A stretch of DNA of 64,000 nucleotides from Bifidobacterium asteroides DSM 20089. Its GTDB lineage: Bacteria; Actinomycetota; Actinomycetes; Actinomycetales; Bifidobacteriaceae. Positions 7,796 through 17,276 of the stretch are shown piece by piece. The stretch spans positions 1,116,001-1,180,000 of the forward strand of contig NZ_CP017696.1 in assembly GCF_002715865.1 (NCBI RefSeq). The letters run 5' to 3'. A model generated the notes under the pieces. That model had not been told where the DNA came from. It saw only the letters and a program-made list of their open reading frames with translations, and did no database searches. The position numbers were made by a program, and so were the translations under genes. Position 1 is the stretch's first letter, and the number at the start of each line of letters is the position of its first letter.

Positions 7796-8770
7796 ATGAC
7801 CGACCACGAGATGCACTCCGAATCCCGCGAGATTCAGACCCTGTACCGCCCCCAGGTGGAACAACTCGGCATGGAGCTCCATCACCGGTCGGGTGGATTG
7901 GAAGGGCAGGTCGATGGCGACATCTGTCGGGGAAGATTCCAAGCCAATCCGGCAGGTCCTTATTGCCTCGTCATATGGCACGACATCACCTTCCTGCGCG
8001 AGATGGATTTCAGCGAGTACGCCATGACCGACTACGCCTGCCTGACCCTGGATGAAAGCCCGGCATCCAACCCCGCTCCTTACGGGTTGCAGCCATGTAC
8101 GAAGCAGGAGGGCAATATGGTCTCCCTGGTCCAGCGGGCAGGATCGGTCACCAACCGTATGCCGGCAGGCTTCCGTTCACGGACCCAGAGCATTTGCATC
8201 CTGCCCCACTATTTCATGGAGCTGGAAACCCAGTGGCCCGGCCAGGTCAAGGGACTCTTTGACGCCTTCTGCCAACCCTGGCCATCCGGTATCGCCCTGG
8301 CCGCTTTAACCGCCATGTCAAAGTTTTCCCCAGGAAGGCCGGACCAGACGGAGTTCCTCATAAAAGCACACATCGACCTCCTCATGGCAATGTTGGCCCA
8401 GGCTTCCTCTGCACTTGTGCAAAGACACGAATCCTCACACGACCACGAACTGGTCCAGCAGGTCAAAACCCATATCCAATCCAACCTGGGCGGCGATCTC
8501 TCCATCGATCGGATAGCCCAATCACTGTATGTGGGACGCACCCGTTTATGCCTCGCCTTCAGGCATCAGACCGAAGTAAGCCTGGCCCGGTACATCAGAG
8601 AGCAAAGAATGGACCGGGCCCGCCGTCTTCTCTTGTCCACTGGTGAGGACATTGCCTGGATTGGCAGGCAGGTCGGATATATGCATCCCAGTTCATTCAG
8701 CGCGGCTTTCACCAGAGAAACCGGGGTTGCCCCAATCACTTGGCGCGAGCACTGCAACCGTGTTCGTTAG
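7796..8770 (+). CDS. AraC-family transcriptional regulator
   Basis: 324 residues; ATG at 7796 behind AGGTGAG. The C-terminal 100 residues form the AraC DNA-binding domain. The first helix-turn-helix is around residues 237-258 (LSIDRIAQSLYVGRTRLCLAFR). The second is around 286-308 (DIAWIGRQVGYMHPSSFSAAF), followed by the family-typical GVAPITWRE ending. The N-terminal 200 residues are a probable ligand-sensing domain that I do not recognise. It diverges from the two-gene ABC operon, so it most likely activates that operon, as YbtA and PchR types do for siderophore uptake genes. The ligand is unknown. Confidence 0.9.
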   Translation: MTDHEMHSESREIQTLYRPQVEQLGMELHHRSGGLEGQVDGDICRGRFQANPAGPYCLVIWHDITFLREMDFSEYAMTDYACLTLDESPASNPAPYGLQPCTKQEGNMVSLVQRAGSVTNRMPAGFRSRTQSICILPHYFMELETQWPGQVKGLFDAFCQPWPSGIALAALTAMSKFSPGRPDQTEFLIKAHIDLLMAMLAQASSALVQRHESSHDHELVQQVKTHIQSNLGGDLSIDRIAQSLYVGRTRLCLAFRHQTEVSLARYIREQRMDRARRLLLSTGEDIAWIGRQVGYMHPSSFSAAFTRETGVAPITWREHCNRVR

Positions 8771-8784
8771 TCTCGCCGCAATCG

Positions 8785-9250
8785 AAGCTTCCGCAGTTGC
8801 GGATGTTCCCGTCCTGGCATATGGGAACCATCTCACGCTCCTCCTCACATATCGATCAGGTCCATATGGCTCTGCATCGAAACGAAGGAGCCTATCCGTG
8901 GCTTGCCGCTGCGAATCGTTATTTCTGGAACTTTCAGGCGTACATGGCGATTGCATCCAGGTAACGTACTTTTCCCGCTTTCACCAGATTGTGCAGAGCA
9001 TCCATATCCTCTTCGAGGATGCGAGGCATTCCCAGCGGTGTTGATATTGAGGTCTACGTAGTCCATTCCTAGAAGTTCTAGGCTATGGTCGATTTGCTGC
9101 ATGGTGGGCTTACGAAATGAAGAAGACTTGGGGGCAGTGGCAATTCCGTCCTACTTCGCATACTTCTTCAGGCCCTGGCCCAGGTATCGTTCGGTGTTCC
9201 CATGCGGATAGACATTGGCAGTGTCGAAGAAACTGGATGGGTCTTCGAGT
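8785..9250 (-). pseudogene. Aldo/keto reductase relic
   Basis: Pieces of an aldo/keto reductase lie in order on the minus strand but in several frames. They are SSFFDTANVYPHGNTERYLG, a stop, QQIDHSLELLGMDYVDL, then MDALHNLVKAGKVRYLDAI after a frame change, then SFVSMQSHMDLI, and EEERDGS-like remains near the AraC stop. These match the catalytic Asp/Tyr segment, the SLxRLGxDYxDL motif, the ALxxLVxxGKVRY motif and the SMQxxYNL segment of the family. At least two frame changes and internal stops make it non-functional. Its C-terminal end runs into the 3' end of the AraC gene. Confidence 0.75.
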
Positions 9251-9766
9251 AACATGATATTCTTCTTAGCGTTTATCCGCGATAACCGAACGCAGCCCCC
9301 GCCAGGCTTTCGCACTTTTCATGATGAACGCACGACCGGAGAAGTTTGATCAAAATCTGGTCCGCTCCACTTCATCGACAGTGGCACTCTGGGTGGAAGG
9401 ATCATCGCAACAGCAGACTTCACCTTCTGTGTTCGACACTCTAGTGGCGCAAAATACGACCAAGTGGCCGCCTTTCGCTTTTAGGTTTGTATGAAAGTTG
9501 CATGGTACAGAACATATTGCGGATATCGATGAGACTCCAGAACGGTACCGGACATGGTCACTTCGGACTCCTTCATTGAGTCTCATCTTCTCCATGCAGC
9601 GTGGCTGAAAAGGCAGTGCGCCGGCACCAAACAGCAATGGACAAACCAGACGGAACTCTCATTACTTCACCGAGTCAAGCTCAAAATTGCAGTATCCCGC
9701 CGCCTATCTCAGATATACCCATTTTCTTCATCGATAAAGTCCTCATGGATACCCTTTATGGTGAAA
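9251..9766. other. Stretch without a recognisable gene
   Basis: The longest frame (minus, 9350-9637) is Cys-rich with no family resemblance and no ribosome binding site I trust. Probably decayed accessory DNA. The piece nearest 9250 may include the lost N-terminus of the aldo/keto reductase. Confidence 0.4.
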
Positions 9767-11002
9767 CTAATCATTACGCACCCTCACAAAAGTCATCAAG
9801 AATAGACTTATCATTGAGACTACAAAAAGTTCAACCGCCGATATTCCGATACCTAATCTTGAACCTATCTTATTGGCAACAAATCCGCCAAATAAATAGC
9901 CTATAGAATTCACCCCGATTAGAACTGCCTTGTATATACTCGTGACCCTACCAAGGTACTCTTGCCCAACTTCATTCTGTCGATTCGTGATTATACTGAT
10001 ATTAAGAATCGACTCATTAATCGCAATGCATGCAATTGAAGAAACTAAAATTACTAAATTAGCGCTTAATGCGAATACCGCCCGAAAAAGAGAACCGGCA
10101 ATAATCGACAGTACCAAAAGCTGGCCAAACTCGATCTTTTTATTTAACCAATTTACTACAACCGTTCCAATCAAAGCACTGACTGCCGCGATTGACAAAA
10201 TCAAACCAATTTGATCAGAAGAAAGACCCATTTGTTGACGTAAGATTATCAGACTATCGTTCTGGAAGTTAGCCGATGCTATATTAACCAAGGCGGCAAG
10301 CACAAGAGGGTACAGAACAGCACGGATTTTAGCAGTGTATCGCACCCCATCCTTTATATCTGTGAATACTGCATTTACACCGTGCTTAATAGAGGGAAAC
10401 CTTGCAGAAGAGTCGCTCTGAGATATGAGGATTATATTATTCACCAGCAATAGACTGATTAAATAGAAAACAACAGATATGCCAGTCAACAAACTTTGAG
10501 GAATGAATTTATACAGCACTCCCCCTAGTATAGGTAGCGCGAAATTCACACCGTACTGTATTCCGTAAACTGTACTGTTTAATTTCGAAAAATTTTCTTT
10601 TTCAACCAAGAATGAAACAAAAGTAATTTCCGACACCGTGCTTAAGATATTCATCACACTTACTGCAAGCGAAACTGTGTAAATGATAAAAATCATAAAT
10701 GCCGACGATACTTTCAATGCCAAAGCGATAGCAAGAACCGAATAACTCAGCAGTCTGATCAAGTCACTAAAGATCATGATCTTCTTTACATCTAATCTGT
10801 CTATTATCGCACCTATCGGAAGACCCAAAATAAGGAACGGTATTGTTTCGATTGCAGAGATGAACGATAGATGTATTCCGCTACCTGTTATATCCAGCAC
10901 TATGAGAGGTAATGCAAACATCATTAAAGAGCTCCCACAGTTATCTGTAACTACCGAGGAAAGATATAATCTGTTGTTCCTGTCCTTTAGCAAATTGTCC
11001 AT
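9767..11002 (-). CDS. MFS efflux transporter, AT-rich and probably acquired
   Basis: 411 residues from ATG 11002; a TTG at 11029 would add nine residues, and neither start has a good ribosome binding site. About 12 membrane helices are visible. The segment LPIGAIIDRLDVKKIMIFSD between helices 2 and 3 is the MFS motif A region. The general layout is that of the DHA3 group (macrolide and siderophore exporters such as Mef and EntS). Base composition and codon use (many AT-ending codons, ATA for Ile) differ sharply from the backbone genes, which points to transfer from a low-G+C donor. Substrate unknown. It stands alone between decayed regions, so an antibiotic or bacteriocin-resistance role is only a guess. 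Confidence 0.85.
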   Translation of the reverse strand: MDNLLKDRNNRLYLSSVVTDNCGSSLMMFALPLIVLDITGSGIHLSFISAIETIPFLILGLPIGAIIDRLDVKKIMIFSDLIRLLSYSVLAIALALKVSSAFMIFIIYTVSLAVSVMNILSTVSEITFVSFLVEKENFSKLNSTVYGIQYGVNFALPILGGVLYKFIPQSLLTGISVVFYLISLLLVNNIILISQSDSSARFPSIKHGVNAVFTDIKDGVRYTAKIRAVLYPLVLAALVNIASANFQNDSLIILRQQMGLSSDQIGLILSIAAVSALIGTVVVNWLNKKIEFGQLLVLSIIAGSLFRAVFALSANLVILVSSIACIAINESILNISIITNRQNEVGQEYLGRVTSIYKAVLIGVNSIGYLFGGFVANKIGSRLGIGISAVELFVVSMISLFLMTFVRVRND

Positions 11003-11029
11003 GTCAATATCCGAGGCCTTTATCTCCAA

Positions 11030-12499
11030 TTAGGATTACTCGATCTGAGTGAACGTCTCGTTCTAGAGCAACTACATCTGTGCAGATTGTTACTGCTCTC
11101 CTTGTTTCTCCACCGTTAATTCGCCCATGATCTCATTCGACTCAATCAAATAGTAGTAATTGTATACGTCAGAATTTATTTAAAAAACGGATTTGGATGA
11201 CTAACAAAATCATTATTATCCTCTTACACCGAACCAATTGCGCAGGTAGGGCATGATTGGGGAATGAGTGAAAGTTTCCTATCAGTTGCTACCACTCCCC
11301 CGCATGCAGTAGTACCCGGCGAGGGGAGGGGGGGGGGGCATAACTGCTCATTAGAATTGACGGTTTAGGTCTGCCGAACATGCTTTGTATAGAATTTCAA
11401 GGTTTCACCTGAAGACGATGGATTGATTGAATCCCTGGGGCGAGACCAGAATAGTTGCTCTAAATGATCAACTTTTGTTAACCTTGTTTATCTCAGATTA
11501 GAGACAATTGTCATATGCTATCTATCGTCTATCCTTATTTGCATTCACAAAAATTAGACTATTTGTTTATCTGAGCAACACGAAAGACCCTCGCGTTCTC
11601 CCCGGTTTTGCACAAAGGAACAACTTACATAGGAAGAAGTATAATTGTTAAAATATTATAGCTCGGATAACTTCTGATCTACAGTTTTGAAGTTGGCAAC
11701 AATAATAGGATCGCTTCGGAGTACAAAAGTAACAAACCTTTATCAAAAAATTGATGAATAATTTGTATATCAATTTCGAAGTTTCTGGAAAGCGAACTTT
11801 TATCCAATGCAGGATTGCAATTAACAATCCCTTGGTTGAACCCTTGACCGTGCCAATCAGACCACGCTGCCTTAGGTGTGCGACCTTGCTGAAGAGCCTG
11901 CAGGAGTTCCGGAGGCCGTGTATCGGTTCGACCGTATACGGTCCTCAATCTCCCATGAACACTTCATCGTCTGCGTGGTAGCGGAAATGCTCGCGCCGGG
12001 CGGTGACTGCAATCCTCCGGCACGCCTGCCAGCATGTACCTTTAATTCATCGGGCACCTTCTCCTTCCCTGGCTCTTCGGCATGCATGGCCAGCAAGCAC
12101 TTCATGGACGAAGAAGCCCTAGCTTCCCGTCATACCCGCCCGCCGTTGTGACCTGAGCGGACTTCGACCACTTGTCATGTATAATGACTTGCCATACCGG
12201 CATCCAAGTGTCAGATATCAATTCAATTCACTTAGCGATAACCAGCACGAACTCACGGTGGCGCACACTAACTCGTAGGAACAGGTATAAGCCAAACACA
12301 AGAAACAACGAATAGAAAAAACACGGCCACGACGCCGACCAAGCCACTGATACACGCAGGGACTGCCGGGATCCTGGTGATACCGGTGAGCACCCTGAGC
12401 GCCTGGAAGGCACAGAAAATGCCGCTTTCTTGTTGTGGCTTCATCAGGCCAGTTGGTACAGGTAAAGCCCCGTTTCCTATTGCCAGCCGAGGAGGGCTG
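11030..12499. other. Long gene-poor stretch with 11-G run and decayed frames
   Basis: 1.4 kb with no gene I can support. 11030-11700 is AT-rich. A run of 11 G residues lies at 11328-11338. From 11870 composition returns to GC-rich, with several overlapping short frames on both strands (for example minus 11872-12105 and minus 12268-12534) that look like broken gene pieces. The one ending at 12268 encodes a hydrophobic C-terminus and may be the relic of a membrane partner of the XRE regulator. Confidence 0.4.
11930..11943. repeat. 14-bp perfect palindrome
   Basis: GACCGTATACGGTC is a perfect palindrome within decayed DNA. It has the size of a dimeric repressor or tyrosine-recombinase half-site, but no nearby gene explains it. 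Confidence 0.4.
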
Positions 12500-13090
12500 T
12501 CACCAGAGCAGGGCCGCAAGAGCATACCCGGCAACAGCGCAGACCACCATTACGAGCAGCAGCAACAACAGCCTCTTGCGCAGGCTGGGCGCATGGCCTC
12601 GATCGGACCGGTCCACCTCCTCACCTGCCAGGAAAGCCTTGATCTCCCTGTAGGTCCGGATATCGTTTCGTCGTTTAATGTTCTCCTCAAGGCCGATGAT
12701 CATTCCCAACAGGACCAGGAGGGCGAGGAGCCCCATGAGCGAAAGCGGCCACGGCCACTCCCGCTTGGCAACTGCAACCCCATACAGCGTCAGCCCATCC
12801 ACGATGAAGATGGCCGCGGCCAAGCCATAGAGGATCATATTCAGGATCTTCATGCTTCGTACGTCTTTATCGAATGCCTGCTTCATGGTGTCGAGGTCTC
12901 CTTTAATCAGCTGATCGATGGTCACGTCGAAAAGGTCGGACAAAAGGAGCAGGTTCTGCACGTCCGGGTAGGTACGATCATTCTCCCAGTTGGATATGGT
13001 CTGGCGGGACACGAATATCCTCCCCGCAAGATCGTCCTGGGACATGCCTCGCTCCGAGCGATACCGGCGAATCTGACTGCCCAGTTCCAT
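12500..13090 (-). CDS. XRE-family regulator with membrane-anchored C-terminus
   Basis: 196 residues. Residues 3-60 form a Cro/C1-type helix-turn-helix (IRRYRSERGMSQDDLAGRIF, then VSRQTISNWENDRTYPD). Residues 75-95 and 107-127 are membrane helices, and a third hydrophobic segment (170-195) ends the protein after a charged stretch. Membrane-tethered XRE regulators of this build often sense envelope stress, peptides or antimicrobials, usually with a neighbouring membrane protein. Such a partner seems degraded just downstream. Start ATG 13090; the ribosome binding site is weak. It probably represses or activates from the membrane and may control its own promoter. Confidence 0.82.
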   Translation of the reverse strand: MELGSQIRRYRSERGMSQDDLAGRIFVSRQTISNWENDRTYPDVQNLLLLSDLFDVTIDQLIKGDLDTMKQAFDKDVRSMKILNMILYGLAAAIFIVDGLTLYGVAVAKREWPWPLSLMGLLALLVLLGMIIGLEENIKRRNDIRTYREIKAFLAGEEVDRSDRGHAPSLRKRLLLLLLVMVVCAVAGYALAALLW

Positions 13091-13248
13091 ACCCCTGCCA
13101 CCCGCCTTCCCCTGGCCGTCGTCCGCCGGCCGATCGTTGGTTGATGACCATGTGCCTGCATCATCGAGGCCTGCGCAGGTCCGACCCCTTCAAGTTATCA
13201 ACACACCCCCTCCATACCAAAAATTCCCCCGCCAAAAGTTTTTGACAC

Positions 13249-13263
13249 CCTTGTTTTTCAAGG
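13249..13263. promoter_or_regulatory. Small inverted repeat upstream of the XRE gene
   Basis: CCTTG, five T residues, CAAGG. It lies about 160 bases upstream of the XRE start, in an AT-rich stretch suited to a promoter. It could be an autoregulatory operator or a weak hairpin. Confidence 0.3.
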
Positions 13264-13409
13264 ATTATCAGCATAATTCAACCTAAACACAGGTTGGAGG
13301 GAAACACCCCGGACGGGTTATCAGCACCACACCAACCACACCCGCCTCCCGGCGCCCATTGCCAAGCCCTGAGTATCGTCATGCAATTACGCGATACAAG
13401 GATAAGGAC

Positions 13410-13700
13410 ATGCAGTCGGTGGGAGAAGACCCAGTCATACCCCCCAGGATCCGCGAGTTACATCGGGAGATTATGAAGGCGGAGGTGGTTCACGCACGGA
13501 AATCTACTATGTGCTGCGCATCAATAATCAATGGAGCCGGTTCATGGATAACCATCGGCGTAGATTCCAAAGGTCTTCTCCTGGAAATGGTGGCCATCTG
13601 CGAAAGCAATCCTAAGAAAGGCAGCTCGGATAAGTGGCTTACATACCGCGTCATGACACCGACATGAGACAATACAATACGTGAACTCAGAACCACTATG
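13410..13700 (+). pseudogene. Degraded toxin-like (BrnT/DUF4258-like) small gene
   Basis: An ATG at 13410 follows AAGGATAAGG, and a frame runs 85 codons to 13667. Its C-terminal half, WITIGVDSKGLLLEMVAI followed by WLTYRVMTPT, resembles the beta-sheet core and V-I-H-A-M ending of small toxins or growth-inhibiting nucleases of the BrnT/DUF4258 kind. The other frame in the middle reads EIYYVLRINNQWSR. After the stop, another frame continues TIRELRTT. Both pieces look as if they belong to the same protein, so I infer at least two frameshifts. No antitoxin gene is recognisable next to it. Confidence 0.35.
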
Positions 13701-14360
13701 AGCCTGCCATGGAGTGGGTGGGAAACAACGGCTGCTTCGGAGTGGACAACCAGATACTCAACGCCATGGCACTCGGAAACCCCGACCGGGAACGGTATGT
13801 TCTATTTGCCTGACACAGGCTCCTTGGGTCCCAAGATCATCGCAGCAGCGTATTTCATCGTTTTCGCCAGATATTCCGAATGCCTCAGAGTACGCCGAGG
13901 TGTCCTCCATGGAAGTCGGATTCAGGAGGAAATCGCAGGACACCGACACAATTCGGGTCGACTTCACAAGCAACCGCTCCAGAAAACCGGTTGTGGCATC
14001 CTGGACAGCAGCACCGTCCAGTTCATCTTCCCGCCCCAAATATCAAGACAAGCTTTCTAGCCTCCAGCCCTATGCGTTCCTATATTATTATCGTCTTGCT
14101 CTCAATGCCCTTAATCAGCAGGTCATCAAGCCGTGGGAACAGGTAGGTCCTCACAAGTATTTTCCAGCCAGAACAACTTTTCGCCATGGACCCATCCATG
14201 TGAATCTCTACCCGTTACACACTCCTTTGGGCAAGCGCTGGTTCACGATCTGGCCCTTGGGCGGAACACCATTCTTGGCCCATAAGACTCTTTTGCTGAG
14301 TGCTCTACATATTTCATTTAATAAATGTATCGCGCGATATATGTTCGAACAGACGTTGCT
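13701..14360. other. Stretch without a recognisable gene
   Basis: Overlapping frames on both strands, none with a credible start and family resemblance. A 12-bp palindrome TATCGCGCGATA lies at 14328-14339, just upstream of the nucleoside-operon promoter, and may be a regulator site with a CG centre. Confidence 0.4.
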
Positions 14361-14421
14361 TTGACAAGTTAGATTTAACGTTTTATCATGAATTTGTTGC
14401 GTTGATATAACGGTTTATCAA
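14361..14421 (+). promoter_or_regulatory. Promoter with LacI-operator-like repeats for the nucleoside operon
   Basis: TTGACA at 14361-14366 and TATCAT at 14384-14389 are 17 bases apart, an almost ideal vegetative promoter. An imperfect palindrome centred on AACGTT (about 14373-14388) overlaps the -10 element. A second, TTGATATAACGGTTTATCAA (14402-14421), lies just past the expected transcription start. Both have the central CG typical of LacI-family operators, fitting control by the LacI protein at 17277. Confidence 0.7.
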
Positions 14422-14519
14422 TACAATGTAGTGTTTTGACGCAAGTTCAAGTCAGGGAGAAAGCCTGAGCTTGTTGAGAAATCGCTATTAAAGCCAGTCA
14501 GAGTAGAAGGAGCTTCACA

Positions 14520-15464
14520 ATGGCGAAAAAGATGATTCTCGATTTGGACACAGGCGTGGATGACACCTTGGCCCTGAGCTACACCCTTGGGAGCCCTGAC
14601 ATTGATTTGTTGGGAATCTCAGGCACTTACGGAAATGTGGTGCTCAAGCAGGGCTTGCGGAATTCACTGGCCGTTTTGAGTCTGCTGGGCCATCCCGAAA
14701 TCCCGGTCTATCCCGGCATCGACCATCCAAGCGACAAAGACGAGTTTCTGACTCCATCCGCGGATATTCACGGCAAGAACGGCATCGGCGAAGTAGTAAT
14801 TCCCGACTCCAATAAGGAACCTGAAACAACCAGCGCTGTCGATTTCATTATCGATTCCGTAAAGACCTATGGCAAGGATCTGGTCTACGTTCCCACCGGC
14901 CCATTGACCAATTTGGATGCCGCCATTAAGCGTGCACCTGAAATCGTCGACCAAATTGGTCAAGTGGTGTTGATGGGTGGAGCCTTGACGGTCTGCGGCA
15001 ATGTCAATCCTTGGGAGGAAGCAAATATCTCCCAGGATCCGGAAGCGGCAAACAGAGTATTTCGGTCTGGTATCCCCGCAAAAATGATCGGGCTGGATGT
15101 CACCCTCCAGACGCTGCTGACCAAGAAGGAAACTCAGCAATGGCGCGACATGGATACTCCTGGCTCCAGATTCCTGGCTGACATGACTGATTTCTACATC
15201 GGCGCCTATGCGAAATTCCACCCTCACCTTCATGGATGCGGTCTGCATGATCCTCTCGCTGCCGCAGTGGCCATTGATCCCACCTTCGTAAAAACACTGC
15301 CTATGAACATGCAAGTAGACGTGGATGGGCCTACCCGAGGCCGTACCATCGGTGACAACACGCGCTTGAATGATCCACGAAAGACCATGGAGGTCGCGGT
15401 ACAGGTCGACGTTCCCCGGTTCCTGAGAGAATTCATGTCCCGCACAAGTGCCGCCTGCCGCTGA
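14520..15464 (+). CDS. Inosine/uridine-preferring nucleoside hydrolase
   Basis: 314 residues, the usual family length. The N-terminal DLDTGVDDTLAL holds the aspartate cluster that binds calcium. TGPLTNLDAAIKRAPEI and VLMGGAL are the central family motifs. The C-terminal HGCGLHDPLAAAVAIDP gives the conserved His-Asp pair of the active site. It cleaves ribonucleosides to base and ribose in the cytoplasm. ATG 14520, with AGAAGGAG 8-15 bases upstream. It is first in a module with an MFS transporter 61 bases downstream, a probable nucleoside importer. The ring contents (purine or pyrimidine preference) cannot be read from sequence alone. Confidence 0.93.
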   Translation: MAKKMILDLDTGVDDTLALSYTLGSPDIDLLGISGTYGNVVLKQGLRNSLAVLSLLGHPEIPVYPGIDHPSDKDEFLTPSADIHGKNGIGEVVIPDSNKEPETTSAVDFIIDSVKTYGKDLVYVPTGPLTNLDAAIKRAPEIVDQIGQVVLMGGALTVCGNVNPWEEANISQDPEAANRVFRSGIPAKMIGLDVTLQTLLTKKETQQWRDMDTPGSRFLADMTDFYIGAYAKFHPHLHGCGLHDPLAAAVAIDPTFVKTLPMNMQVDVDGPTRGRTIGDNTRLNDPRKTMEVAVQVDVPRFLREFMSRTSAACR

Positions 15465-15525
15465 AAACAATCGTCAAACTTTGCCGGGCAATAGCCGCCC
15501 GGCATCGGTTGGTTAGGAAACTACT

Positions 15526-16968
15526 TTGTCATCACAAAATACTCAAACTGAAGCTCTTGATAAATTCGATCCCAGACAAGATCCAGAAGTTACGAACAGG
15601 GCTGCCGTCAAAGCCTTGATTCCCCTGCTCATTACCTTCGTGCTGGGCACATTGTGCATGCAGGCATTTAATCTGGTCTTCGAACAAGTTGGCCAAGACG
15701 TGGGTGATCCCGCACATGCCTCGCTCATCACGGCAATACCGGGTATCATTCTCGGCATTGTCTGTTTCATTTACGGATCTCTCGGAGATTTCGTTTCGCT
15801 GAAAAAGATGGTCATGGTGGGCATGGCCTTCCTTTTGACGGGTTCGATTCTCGGATTCTTAGCTACATTTTTCATTACCGGCAATCTGTGGGTGGTCATA
15901 ATCGCCCGCTCAGTTCAAACGGCAGGCGAACAGGTCGCTGGTTCCGTCTACCTGGTGGTGGCTACGAAGTATCTGAAACCGTCGTTAAAAGTCATATTCT
16001 TCGGCGTCTTCACTGCAGCCTTCCAACTTTCCAACGTCATTGGAATTCTGGCAGGTGGGTGGCTGGCCACCTTGCATTGGCAATTCCTCTTCCTCATTCC
16101 CGTGGTGACCATCTTCTTTATCCCAATCCTGATGCACAACCTCCCCAGCGATAGCGGTAATGGGAAAAAGATTGATGTACCAGGCTTCATACTCTTCGGT
16201 GGCGGTGCTGCATTCCTCACACTTTTCTTCTCATTCAATGCGTGGTGGATGCTGATCGTCTCCATTCTGCTGTTTGCAGCCCTTGCGGTGTACATCCACA
16301 AGGTGGAGGAGCCCTTCATCACGCCCGGCTTCTTCCGTAATGTCCCCTGGCTGCTGGGATGCCTGTTGGTCTTCGTCATTGATTTCACGCCGAACTGGTT
16401 CTCGCCCATGCTCAACGCCATTGGCCGCGATGTTTATTCCATCAATTCCGCCAAGGTGTCCCTGCTCATCGTATGGGGACCTGTCGTTGCAGTCATCGTG
16501 GGATGCTGCTCCGGCTTCATTGTCGACAAGATCGGTCGCGGGGCATCAATTATCTGCGCTGCGACTTCAATGGCCATCGGCATGTTGATGGTTGCATTCC
16601 TAGCCCAGAAGAACACGATTTTCATGGCAATTGCCCCCATCTTCTTCAACGGCGGCCAGGCCTTCCTTTATTCGCCTTTGGTTGATACGGTTCTGGGAAC
16701 TCTGCATAAGGACGAATCCGGACGTGGTGTTGGCCTGAATGATCTGATTATGAACACCACCGGTTCTATCGGAATCTCTGTATTCGGTAGTCTGATGGCC
16801 AATCCGGCATTGTCGAAAGGCAGCTTGATCGGGAAAACCGGAGCGGGTGCCACTTACTCCAACCTGGCTCTCATTTCGGTTGGTACCCTGATTGTAGGTG
16901 TCGTTCTGGTGCTCATTCTTCGTCACAAGCTATATGGCTCTCGTACCGACCTCCAGAATGAGCGGTGA
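15526..16968 (+). CDS. MFS transporter (14-helix DHA2 type), probable nucleoside permease
   Basis: 480 residues from a TTG at 15526, preceded by AGGAAA; the frame has no better start. About 14 hydrophobic segments are visible. The loop GSLGDFVSLKKMVMVG after helix 2 is the MFS motif A equivalent, and GEQVAGSVYLVVATKYL lies where motif C/antiporter elements occur in the DHA2 group. Families of this shape mostly export drugs, but co-location with nucleoside hydrolase and a LacI regulator suggests movement of nucleosides or bases. The long hydrophilic N-terminus (25 residues) precedes the first helix. Probably co-transcribed with the hydrolase and ended by the hairpin at 17031. Confidence 0.85.
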   Translation: MSSQNTQTEALDKFDPRQDPEVTNRAAVKALIPLLITFVLGTLCMQAFNLVFEQVGQDVGDPAHASLITAIPGIILGIVCFIYGSLGDFVSLKKMVMVGMAFLLTGSILGFLATFFITGNLWVVIIARSVQTAGEQVAGSVYLVVATKYLKPSLKVIFFGVFTAAFQLSNVIGILAGGWLATLHWQFLFLIPVVTIFFIPILMHNLPSDSGNGKKIDVPGFILFGGGAAFLTLFFSFNAWWMLIVSILLFAALAVYIHKVEEPFITPGFFRNVPWLLGCLLVFVIDFTPNWFSPMLNAIGRDVYSINSAKVSLLIVWGPVVAVIVGCCSGFIVDKIGRGASIICAATSMAIGMLMVAFLAQKNTIFMAIAPIFFNGGQAFLYSPLVDTVLGTLHKDESGRGVGLNDLIMNTTGSIGISVFGSLMANPALSKGSLIGKTGAGATYSNLALISVGTLIVGVVLVLILRHKLYGSRTDLQNER

Positions 16969-17030
16969 TGATCAGTAGTTTATAGCCCCATCGTGGCGAC
17001 AATCATATTTGTAAATTAAACATAATGAGT

Positions 17031-17074
17031 AAGGCCTGGTGGCGATTATCAAAAGACAATCGTCACCGGGCCTT
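17031..17074 (+). terminator. Hairpin terminator after the nucleoside operon
   Basis: A 17-base stem with a few mismatches pairs 17031-17047 with 17058-17074 around a 10-base loop. No clean T-run follows, so it may need Rho or act mainly as a stabilising 3' hairpin. Confidence 0.6.
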
Positions 17075-17234
17075 CCAATGACCTACCAATGTTTCCCTCT
17101 GTAGAAGCACTTTTCTAAAGCAATAGGGCCTTACCACCCAGGGGAACAACATATGTTCACTCTTTCCCCAGCAGCCCCGGTCCAAAAGCGAATTGCTTGT
17201 TATTGTAGGTTTACAGCAAGAGTCGACAACGAAT

Positions 17235-17248
17235 TGTCTTATAAGACA
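17235..17248. promoter_or_regulatory. 14-bp perfect palindrome before lacI-type gene
   Basis: TGTCTTATAAGACA lies 29 bases upstream of the LacI-family start. Its position suits an autoregulatory operator, although the centre is TATA rather than CG as in the sites upstream of the hydrolase. Confidence 0.5.
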
Positions 17249-17276
17249 GTACTTGGATAAAATAAAAGGAGCGGCT

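Noticed and set aside
9350-9637. Cys-rich minus-strand frame of 95 codons
   Set aside because: No ribosome binding site, no family resemblance, located in decayed DNA.
11679-12151. Overlapping frames of 76-91 codons on both strands
   Set aside because: Different frames give equally unconvincing proteins; treated as decayed sequence.
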